Origin: an uncultured Kineosporia sp.
GTDB taxonomy: Bacteria > Actinomycetota > Actinomycetes > Actinomycetales > Kineosporiaceae
Direction: 5' to 3'
DNA length: 6,664 nucleotides
Assembly (NCBI GenBank): GCA_937859855.1
Contig: CALMAR010000476.1
Location: forward strand, 6,834-13,497
The position numbers and the translations under genes are program-made. The first letter of the stretch is position 1. Every line of letters begins with the position of its first letter. The notes below the pieces were generated by a model, which saw only the letters and a list, made by a program, of their open reading frames with translations, searched no databases and was not told the DNA's origin. Positions 1-5,676 of the stretch are shown here, piece after piece.

Positions 1-1163
1 GGCAGCGGGCCCCCTCCGCCCGGGCCCACCCCCCCCGCGCGGCGGGCGACGAAAAGCGACAGGAGCACCGGAACCCAGAGCGCAGCCGGAAGTCCGGTCA
101 CTGTGGCAATGGTGCCGATCAGGACCGGCCCGATCAGGAAGCCCAGATAGCCGATGCTCACCACCGTCGATAGCGCGGTCCCGGCGCGCTCCGGATCCAG
201 CTGGCCGGCCGCCGAAAACACTTGTGGGGCGATGCAGGACAGCCCCCCACCCAGCAGCCCGAAACCGATCACACCGGCCACCGGCCGGCTGAGGAGCAGG
301 CCTGCCCCCAGGCCGATCGCGGCCAGCAACCCGCCCGCCCGTACCAGCAGAACCGGACCCATCAGCTGCACCAGCCGGTCACCCAACAGCCGCCCAGCGG
401 TCATCGTGATCGAGAACGCCGAGTATCCCGCCGCCGCGAGACCCGCGCTGCTGCCGAGGTTGTCGCGCAGATACACCGCGCTCCAGTCTGCGGCGGCCCC
501 CTCGCCCACCAGAGTGCTCAGCACCAGCATCCCCAGAAAGATCAGTAGATGGGACCGGCGGCCCGAGAATCGCGACGGCGCCTGAGTGGCGCTGAACTGC
601 TCATCGCCCGGCTCAGGAGCAGCGGGCAGGCTCCAGGAGGATGCCCAGACCGCGAGGATCAGCAATCCCGTCCCGGTGAACAGGAATGTGTGGCCGGGAC
701 TGATCTCTTGCCGAGCGAACAGCCCGCCGCTCACCGATCCGATAAATCCTCCGATGCTGTAGGTGGCGTGGAAGGACGACATGATCGGCCGCCCCCAGGC
801 ACGCTGTACCTGCACGGCACCGGCATTCATCGCGATGTTCAGCGTTCCGTGAGTCAATCCGAAGGCGCCCAGGGCCAGCGACAGGGCAGCCAGATTGGGC
901 ATGTATCCCGGGATGACCAGGAGAACGCACTCGAGCAGCACGGTGGGCACGAATACCCGCTTCGGGCCAAGGCGATCGGTGAGACGGCCGATGACGGCCA
1001 TTCCGAGAATGCAACCCGCTGCGAATGCCAGCAGGGCGACACTGAGCCGGCCGTCGCTCAGCTCGAGATGCCGCTTGACGGCGGGAATCTGAGCCGTCCA
1101 GGTTCCCAGCGCAACGCCGAAGACGAGGAAGCCCAGTGAGGTGGCGACCCGGCCTCTGATCAT
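1..1163 (-). CDS. MFS transporter, YbjJ-like, 3' end cut by window edge
   Basis: Translating the minus strand from the ATG at 1163 gives 387 uninterrupted codons to the window edge with no stop, so the C-terminus is missing or just outside. The product is strongly hydrophobic with about 12 membrane segments. The loop after the second segment has the MFS signature GRLTDRLGPKR (residues 59-69). A charged loop near the middle (PEPGDEQF and following) separates the two six-helix halves. The N-terminus (GFLVFGVALGTWTAQIPAVK) and the segment GEGAAADWSAVYLRDNLG resemble the YbjJ/fucose-permease-like MFS group, whose substrates are mostly unknown. The inferred role is proton-coupled efflux or uptake at the cytoplasmic membrane. 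The start is preceded by AGGA with about 9 nt spacing and lies 59 bp after the kinase stop, consistent with co-transcription. The last 15 or so residues (Gly/Pro/Arg-rich) come from a suspicious C/G tract and may not be real. Confidence 0.9.
   Translation of the reverse strand, partial: MIRGRVATSLGFLVFGVALGTWTAQIPAVKRHLELSDGRLSVALLAFAAGCILGMAVIGRLTDRLGPKRVFVPTVLLECVLLVIPGYMPNLAALSLALGAFGLTHGTLNIAMNAGAVQVQRAWGRPIMSSFHATYSIGGFIGSVSGGLFARQEISPGHTFLFTGTGLLILAVWASSWSLPAAPEPGDEQFSATQAPSRFSGRRSHLLIFLGMLVLSTLVGEGAAADWSAVYLRDNLGSSAGLAAAGYSAFSITMTAGRLLGDRLVQLMGPVLLVRAGGLLAAIGLGAGLLLSRPVAGVIGFGLLGGGLSCIAPQVFSAAGQLDPERAGTALSTVVSIGYLGFLIGPVLIGTIATVTGLPAALWVPVLLSLFVARRAGGVGPGGGGPL
11..47. repeat. C/G low-complexity tract, possible sequence artefact
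   Basis: This stretch is nearly all C and G and includes an 8-C run at 29-36. It carries the 15-mer of eight C plus GCGCGGC (29-43) that recurs exactly at 6082-6096. It encodes an implausible Gly/Pro/Arg tail on an otherwise normal MFS protein. Its place at the extreme edge suggests a low-quality contig end, though real low-complexity sequence cannot be excluded. Confidence 0.45.
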
Positions 1164-1222
1164 CCGGCTCGATCCTGGTCGGCCACCTCCACATCGCCCC
1201 CTGATCTGACCGGCGTCATGGG

Positions 1223-2221
1223 TTACCAGGAGAGGTTCAGATACTCGGTCCCGTAGTGCTGGGCGAGATCGAGTGCGGGCCCACTGAACGAGCCAGGGGG
1301 AAGGAGACTGAGCTCGCAGCGAGCGTTGTAGGCGAGAACCCAGGCGGCTGCACCGGCACTGGCTCGCTGCTCGTGACCGGTGAAAGGATGGGCGCGAGCC
1401 TGCTCGAAGTCCTGGAGGAAGGCCACGACCTCGCCCGGGCCGGGCATACCGCCGCCGGACGTCGAACTCGCTGTATAGGCACCGGCGGTGAAGCCGGCAA
1501 TCACGGATTCGCTGCCGCTGACCAGCTCCCAGTCGAAGCTGGCCACGATGCGGCCGCCCTCGAACTGAAGGTTGCCGCCGTACCAATCAGCGTGTCCCAC
1601 CACCGTTTCACCGTGAGTTCCGGCTTGGAGCACCAGCTCGGCGGCCTGGCGGGCGAAGTCGTCCAGCCACCGGTAGCCAGGTGGGGTGTGGCAAAAATCG
1701 AAGATGGTGTCGTGAGGCACGGGCCAGGGCCCGTCCTGGTAGCGGCACCAGGCCGGGCCAGGGCCGGCTGCTGGCCCGAGTTCCGGCCGCACTCTGAGCA
1801 GGTCGATGTGCCGAGCCAGTCCGATGGCGATGGCCTGCCGGATGACCGGCTCCCGGGCGTCGGCTGGGCTTCCGTCCGGAACGAGTGACTCCGCGCTCAG
1901 TACGAGATCTTTCATCAGGTCCGGGCCGGATAGCGGCGCCGGGCACGGAAAGCCGGCGGCGACCAGCAGGTGCTGCGCCTCCACCGCGGCCGACCTCGCC
2001 TCAAGATCGACTGGTGCCCGATGGGCCTTGATCACCACGTCACGCCCGTCATCGAGCCGGACGCCGCAGACCGCGTCGATCCGCCCCGCCCGGAAGAGGA
2101 TTTCGGCCACACCGGAACCAAGACGGCTATAGGCGTAGGAGTTCAGGGCGGCCAGAAGCTCAGCCGCCGAGATGTCGCCGTAGATGGCGCGTTCAGTGCC
2201 GTTCAAGGGCGGGCTGGTCAC
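1223..2221 (-). CDS. Aminoglycoside phosphotransferase (APH)-family kinase
   Basis: The 332-residue product has the features of the APH/choline-kinase fold. These are a likely ATP-binding lysine in DVVIKAHR (K65), a conserved glutamate-containing helix after it (around E76-E81), the catalytic loop HADWYGGN (H210, D212, N217), and a metal-binding DFG-like segment SFDWE (D230). Length is normal for the family. The family phosphorylates hydroxyl groups of small molecules such as aminoglycosides, macrolides, choline, homoserine or sugars, and some members act in natural-product pathways. The substrate cannot be read from the sequence. It is a cytoplasmic protein. The start is GTG, preceded by AAGGTGG (2226-2232, minus strand) with 4 nt spacing. 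It begins 26 bp after the ABC exporter stop and precedes the MFS gene, so the three are probably co-transcribed. True aminoglycoside resistance is possible but not shown. Confidence 0.88.
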   Translation of the reverse strand: MTSPPLNGTERAIYGDISAAELLAALNSYAYSRLGSGVAEILFRAGRIDAVCGVRLDDGRDVVIKAHRAPVDLEARSAAVEAQHLLVAAGFPCPAPLSGPDLMKDLVLSAESLVPDGSPADAREPVIRQAIAIGLARHIDLLRVRPELGPAAGPGPAWCRYQDGPWPVPHDTIFDFCHTPPGYRWLDDFARQAAELVLQAGTHGETVVGHADWYGGNLQFEGGRIVASFDWELVSGSESVIAGFTAGAYTASSTSGGGMPGPGEVVAFLQDFEQARAHPFTGHEQRASAGAAAWVLAYNARCELSLLPPGSFSGPALDLAQHYGTEYLNLSW

Positions 2222-2247
2222 AGAGCCACCTTAACGAGACTGACTGC

Positions 2248-4239
2248 TCAGACTCCTTGTCGCACATCGACGGAGAACGGATCGAGATCCGGCGAAACCG
2301 GCGCCGCCGATTTGGCCTGGCGCAGCTGCTCATCCAGCATCTGAGCGAAAAGGCCTGCCTGCGCGACCAATCCGGCATAGGTGCCGCGTTCCACGATCTG
2401 CCCGGCGTCCAGCACGAGGATCTCATCGGCGTCCCGGGTCGAGAGCAGGTTGTGGGTGATGAAGATCGTCGTTCGTCCGCGACGTGCGGAGTCCAGGGCG
2501 GACAGAACTCGCTGCTCAGCCAGCGGGTCGAGTCCGGCGGTCGGCTCGTCCAGCAGCAGGATCGGCGTGTTCCGTACCAGGGCACGGGCCAGCGCAACCC
2601 GCTGCCGCTGGCCACCGGACAGGCTGCGGCCCCGCTGCCCGACCTGTGTGTCCAGGCCTTGTGGCAGGTCGGCGACGAACGACGCGGCGTCAGCCGTCTG
2701 CACGGCGGCCGCCAGGGTGGCGTCGCCGACGTCCTGACGGCTCCAGATGATGTTGTCCCGCAGAGTGCCGTCGAACATCACCGTCTCCTGCATGACCAGC
2801 GATATCTGATCGCGCAGACCAGCCAGCGGCCGGTCCCGGACGTCCTGGCCGTCGAGCAGGACCGCTCCCCGATCGGGGTCGTAGAGCCGTAGCAGCAGGG
2901 CGGCCAGCGTGGACTTGCCCGAACCGCTCAGGCCGACCACGGCCAGCAGTTGCCCCGGCGCGATGGTGAAGGTGATCCCGCTCAGAGCCTCCCGATCGCG
3001 GCCCGGATACCTGAACGAGACGCCGGACATCCCCACCACGCCCTGCGCCCGCCCGCCCGGCCATGGCCGCGGATCGTCGATCACCTCAGGCTTGGCGTCC
3101 AGCAGTTCGGCTATCCGCTCGGCCCCGGCGCTGGCCGCGAACGCGGCGGTCCAGAGCTGGCCGAGTTCGCGAAGCGGCGCGTACAGCTGAGCGAAGTAGG
3201 CCATGAACACCAGCAGGGAACCGAGAGTGAGGTTGCCCTGGCTGAGCTGCCAGGTGCCGACGCCGACCACCAGGAGCAGCCCGATCAGTTCAGCCAGATC
3301 GACCAGCGGCTGGTAGAGCCCGCGCAGCCGGGCCGATGACATGGCCGTCTCGACCAGCATGCCGCCCTCGCCGTCGAACCGGTCGACCAGCGATCCCTGC
3401 TCGTTGTAGGCCTGAATCAGGGTGACGTTGGACAGCCCCTCCTCGGCGATCGCCGAGAGCCGGCCGAGGTGGTAGCGGGACCGGCGGGAGACGGTCTTGA
3501 GCCGGCCAGAGAACCAGCGGGAGATCAGCCAGAACACCGGGGTGACAGTCAGCGCGGTGGCGGCCAGCAGCGGACTGACGACGAAAAGCATCCCCCCGAA
3601 GGCCACCACCTGCAGCACTGCGGTCACGCTGGTGGTCACCCCGCTTACCACCAGCGTCTCGATCGCACTGACATCGCCACCGACCCGGCTGAGCAGATCG
3701 CCGAGCTGATGACGCTGAAAGAAGCTGGGGGACAATGTGTTCAGGTGCGCCATCACCGATGTTCGCAACCTGAGCAGGAAGGTCTCGCCCACTGAAGTCA
3801 TGACCACCCCGGTGGCAAAGGCCAGCACTGAGGTCAGCACGGTCAGCGACACATAGGCGATGGCCAGGCGGGGGAAGATGTCGAAACTGGCCGGTTGCAG
3901 CACCCGGTCCACCAGGACCTTGAACAACCAGGTCGCCAGGGTCTCCAACGGGATCGCGGCGGTAGCCAGGGCCAGACCGAGCAGGAGCCGCCCGCGCAGT
4001 CCGCGGGTGTAGGGCCAGAATCGGCGCAGAACCCCGCGGATGGACAGGATTGGTGCTAGAACCTCTGGCGAACCGGCTTGTGCCTCACCGCTTCCGGGTT
4101 CTCCGGCGGTGTACCGGGTGGCTCTGCGCGTACCGCCCCGGGCCGCATGACGGCTTGGCTGGCCACCGGAGCGCGCGTGCGCCGACGTCCGGGGCAGCCA
4201 TGAATCGAGGTCCGAGATCGACTGTGTGGGCGTGACCAT
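2248..4239 (-). CDS. ABC exporter, fused permease-ATPase (ABCB/MsbA type)
   Basis: This is a half-transporter of 663 residues with a six-helix export domain followed by one ATPase domain, expected to work as a dimer in the cytoplasmic membrane. Visible motifs, numbered from this start, are the A-loop tyrosine in FRYPG (about 411), Walker A GLSGSGKST (436-444), the Q-loop in VMQET (Q484), the signature LSGGQRQR (540-547), Walker B ILLLDEP (560-566) and the H-loop ITHN (H596). The family exports lipids, drugs or peptides. The first 60 or so residues are a Ser/Arg/Gly/Ala-rich, probably disordered extension. It has no Cys-His peptidase C39 domain, so cleavage of a double-glycine leader by this protein is not expected. 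I chose the ATG at 4239 because GGAGAAG lies 5 nt upstream. The earlier in-frame GTG at 4311 has no such site and its extension would run through a hairpin. The gene directly follows the Cys/His/Trp-rich peptide gene, which makes that peptide a candidate substrate. Confidence 0.93.
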   Translation of the reverse strand: MVTPTQSISDLDSWLPRTSAHARSGGQPSRHAARGGTRRATRYTAGEPGSGEAQAGSPEVLAPILSIRGVLRRFWPYTRGLRGRLLLGLALATAAIPLETLATWLFKVLVDRVLQPASFDIFPRLAIAYVSLTVLTSVLAFATGVVMTSVGETFLLRLRTSVMAHLNTLSPSFFQRHQLGDLLSRVGGDVSAIETLVVSGVTTSVTAVLQVVAFGGMLFVVSPLLAATALTVTPVFWLISRWFSGRLKTVSRRSRYHLGRLSAIAEEGLSNVTLIQAYNEQGSLVDRFDGEGGMLVETAMSSARLRGLYQPLVDLAELIGLLLVVGVGTWQLSQGNLTLGSLLVFMAYFAQLYAPLRELGQLWTAAFAASAGAERIAELLDAKPEVIDDPRPWPGGRAQGVVGMSGVSFRYPGRDREALSGITFTIAPGQLLAVVGLSGSGKSTLAALLLRLYDPDRGAVLLDGQDVRDRPLAGLRDQISLVMQETVMFDGTLRDNIIWSRQDVGDATLAAAVQTADAASFVADLPQGLDTQVGQRGRSLSGGQRQRVALARALVRNTPILLLDEPTAGLDPLAEQRVLSALDSARRGRTTIFITHNLLSTRDADEILVLDAGQIVERGTYAGLVAQAGLFAQMLDEQLRQAKSAAPVSPDLDPFSVDVRQGV

Positions 4240-4244
4240 GTGGT

Positions 4245-4251
4245 CTTCTCC
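4245..4251 (-). promoter_or_regulatory. Ribosome binding site deciding the ABC exporter start
   Basis: GGAGAAG on the minus strand, 5 nt before the ATG at 4239. It favours this start over the in-frame GTG at 4311, which lacks a purine-rich site upstream. Confidence 0.75.
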
Positions 4252-4269
4252 GTTCGCCTGCCGAGAGGC

Positions 4270-4302
4270 GGGTTCCGGCCGGAGAGCGCCCGGCCGGAAC
4301 CC
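4270..4302 (-). promoter_or_regulatory. Perfect hairpin between peptide and exporter genes
   Basis: The arms GGGTTCCGGCCGG (4270-4282) and CCGGCCGGAACCC (4290-4302) are exact reverse complements: a 13-bp stem, mostly G-C, with a 7-nt loop. It lies 25 nt past the peptide stop and 30 nt before the exporter ATG, outside both genes. No T-run follows on the minus strand, so it is not a canonical intrinsic terminator. It may act as a partial terminator or an mRNA stabiliser that lets the peptide be made in excess over the exporter. That role is inference; the structure is seen directly. Confidence 0.7.
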
Positions 4303-4327
4303 TTGGTTCACCAGGCGCTAGGGCCGT

Positions 4328-4486
4328 CTAGCACGGGGCCCACTTCTTCTCGCAGTGCGACTCCCACTCGTGGCTGTGGCAGTTGTTCCACTCCCAGCCG
4401 CCGTCGTGACACCACTTGCGGTGATCATGGCGGTGGTGCCAGCGCTCCTTGTGACAGTCGTTCCAAACGGGTTTCCAGCACTTCAT
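4328..4486 (-). CDS. Cys/His/Trp-rich 52-residue peptide, uncharacterised
   Basis: I do not recognise a family. The 52 residues contain 6 Cys (3, 11, 26, 36, 45, 52), 9 His (12, 17, 18, 20, 22, 27, 37, 39, 44) and 8 Trp (4, 8, 16, 25, 31, 33, 41, 49). There is no Ile, Leu, Phe, Tyr, Thr or Gln. An internal repeat is visible: WNDCHKERW (8-16) and WNNCHSHEW (33-41). WxxC occurs three times (8-11, 33-36, 49-52). Of the 52 codons, 46 end in G or C, as expected for a real gene here. GGAGG stands 7 nt before the ATG, the best ribosome binding site in the window. There is no signal peptide or membrane segment. Six Cys could form three disulfides, and the Cys/His set could bind metal such as Zn or Cu. 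The neighbours are a hairpin and then an ABC exporter. An in-frame ATG at 4570 would add 28 residues ending near DDGGQT, a possible leader, but it lacks a ribosome binding site. Confidence 0.72.
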   Translation of the reverse strand: MKCWKPVWNDCHKERWHHRHDHRKWCHDGGWEWNNCHSHEWESHCEKKWAPC

Positions 4487-4493
4487 TGTCTGA

Positions 4494-4498
4494 CCTCC
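4494..4498 (-). promoter_or_regulatory. Strong ribosome binding site of the small peptide
   Basis: GGAGG on the minus strand with a 7-nt spacer (TCAGACA) to the ATG at 4486. This near-ideal site is the main reason for choosing the 52-residue form over the 80-residue form starting at 4570. Confidence 0.75.
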
Positions 4499-4585
4499 GT
4501 CGTCCGTGGCGAACATCTCGTCCGATGGCCAGGGCTGCACCACTGGACGGAAGGGGTTCGCGGCGATCATCGGTGACGGATTGGT

Positions 4586-4623
4586 TAATTCGGAAATTCG
4601 GGCGTATTTCCTGAAACCAGGAA
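4586..4623 (-). promoter_or_regulatory. AT-rich repeat cluster, candidate promoter/operator of the peptide operon
   Basis: Three overlapping symmetric or repeated elements fall in 38 bp of locally AT-rich sequence, between the membrane-protein stop (4653) and the peptide gene. They are a tandem 8-mer TAATTCGG/AAATTCGG (4586-4601); an inverted repeat GGAAAT-N8-ATTTCC (4592-4611); and an inverted repeat TTCCTG-AAAC-CAGGAA (4608-4623). Coordinates and motifs are given as read on the plus strand. Such clustering is typical of repressor sites. No clear -35/-10 pair is identifiable, so the exact promoter is not placed. Confidence 0.4.
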
Positions 4624-4652
4624 TGGCCGGACGCCAGGCCGGTGCGAATGGA

Positions 4653-5489
4653 TCACGGCGTCAGGTCAGCCTGCAGCACGATGACGGCCACCTGCTGCCA
4701 CGACGTCAGTTGTGCCACTCGTCCGGCGGCGTTCGTAGATCCACAGAGCTGCTGGGTTGCCGGTGAAGTCACACAGATCGCTTGCCGGACGGCGATTCCC
4801 GGTGCGGTCACCGAGATGGGCACGCCGAGGCCGCGAGCTATCGGTGCCGTGAGCGGAGCGACCACCAGCAAAGCGCGTCCCGCACTCACAGACTGGGATT
4901 GCCGGATGATGGCGCCATCGGCGTCGTACTCGACCGTGATTGCGGAGGACGTCCGGCGAGCCGAGGATTGGGCCACCCAGCCCGTCGCCGTCGGCTGGGT
5001 GCTCAGCTCACCACCGGCACCCATCACCCGGAGGCCGGAGATCGCCGGCTGGGGCAGGGTGAGCGTTCGGTCGGCGGACAGGTCGGGGCGGGTGAGCTGT
5101 ATCGACGACGCCGGGCGGCCCAACACCAGCCGTTCGGTCAGGTGCAGCCGGCTTGGCCCGCTGCGAGTCACCACCACCTGACTGCTCGGCGTTACCGGCC
5201 TGACCGGCGGCGTTGCGGCGGTTTTCGTTGAGGCCGGCGCCTCGCGCAATCCACTGACGGCGGCGACCGTGGTCACGACGGCGGCCAAAGCCAGAGCCCC
5301 TCCGAGCCACAGGGTCCAGCGGGGACGGCGGGGACTTCGCCAGGTATCCGCGGTCCCCGCTGCCGGTTCCATGCCCTGACGGGCCAACCCGGCGGGCAGC
5401 AGTGTCGCTTCGATGGTGCTGTCCCGGACTGGCCTGGGACGCCCGGCCGGGCTCGGTGGGCCAATCTGCTCGCCGCGCGGCATTCGCAT
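4653..5489 (-). CDS. Single-pass membrane protein, unknown function
   Basis: I do not recognise this family. The 278-residue product has a Pro/Arg-rich N-terminus of about 57 residues ending in the basic stretch RSPRRPR. One hydrophobic segment follows (WTLWLGGALALAAVVTTVAA, about residues 58-77), then a Thr/Pro/Ser-rich linker and a roughly 170-residue domain rich in Val, Thr, Ser and Ala that looks beta-stranded. The charge pattern puts the N-terminus inside and the large domain outside the cell. Two cysteines (about 239 and 249) lie in the outer domain and could pair. I chose the ATG at 5489 because AAGGGTGG lies 5 nt upstream (5495-5502). An in-frame GTG at 5498 overlaps that site. The gene is divergent from the DUF4397 gene and may be functionally linked to it, or may head the operon that continues into the peptide gene 166 bp downstream. 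Confidence 0.8.
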   Translation of the reverse strand: MRMPRGEQIGPPSPAGRPRPVRDSTIEATLLPAGLARQGMEPAAGTADTWRSPRRPRWTLWLGGALALAAVVTTVAAVSGLREAPASTKTAATPPVRPVTPSSQVVVTRSGPSRLHLTERLVLGRPASSIQLTRPDLSADRTLTLPQPAISGLRVMGAGGELSTQPTATGWVAQSSARRTSSAITVEYDADGAIIRQSQSVSAGRALLVVAPLTAPIARGLGVPISVTAPGIAVRQAICVTSPATQQLCGSTNAAGRVAQLTSWQQVAVIVLQADLTP

Positions 5490-5510
5490 CTCGTCCACCC
5501 TTCGTCAAGC

Positions 5511-5529
5511 CCGGTTCACCGGAATCGTA
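5511..5529 (-). promoter_or_regulatory. Candidate -10 box and small palindrome before the membrane protein
   Basis: On the minus strand TACGAT (5524-5529) fits the actinobacterial -10 pattern TANNNT, about 34 nt before the ATG at 5489. The 12-bp palindrome CCGGTTCACCGG (5511-5522; arms CCGGT/ACCGG) follows directly and could be an operator. No good -35 box is visible at the expected distance, so support is weak. The rest of the 187-bp divergent intergenic region shows no feature I can defend. Confidence 0.28.
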
Positions 5530-5676
5530 CGGGTGAAAGGCCGCCCTGGCGGGATGAGGGGAATCCTCCGATTGAGACCAATCCGCCAGCCTCATAGCCG
5601 CGAATCTTCTCCGATGTGACGGGCAGCCCAGTCAGGACGGGCGACGTGGCAGCACCACGATGAGGCGGTGAACGCG

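Noticed and set aside
613..1194. Minus-strand Arg-rich frame of 193 codons starting at 1194
   Set aside because: It is out of frame with the MFS permease that covers the same bases and has the composition of a frame shadow.
1256..2892. Long plus-strand open frames opposite the kinase and exporter genes
   Set aside because: They are antisense to genes with clear family motifs, have Arg/Ala/Pro-rich shadow composition and show no domains.
2248..4239. Peptidase-containing bacteriocin exporter (C39 type)
   Set aside because: The N-terminal extension is short, low-complexity and without the Cys-His catalytic motifs of C39 peptidases.
4270..4302. Canonical rho-independent terminator
   Set aside because: The stem is perfect but no T-run follows on either strand.
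4328..4486. Class V lanthipeptide precursor with the APH-fold gene as its kinase
   Set aside because: Class V systems do use an APH-like kinase, but this peptide has only two Ser and no Thr, and no HopA1-like lyase or cysteine decarboxylase gene is in the window.
4328..4486. Classical metallothionein or zinc-finger protein
   Set aside because: The Cys are spread out with no CxC or paired CxxC pattern, and eight Trp is unlike either family. Metal binding stays possible but not by these families.
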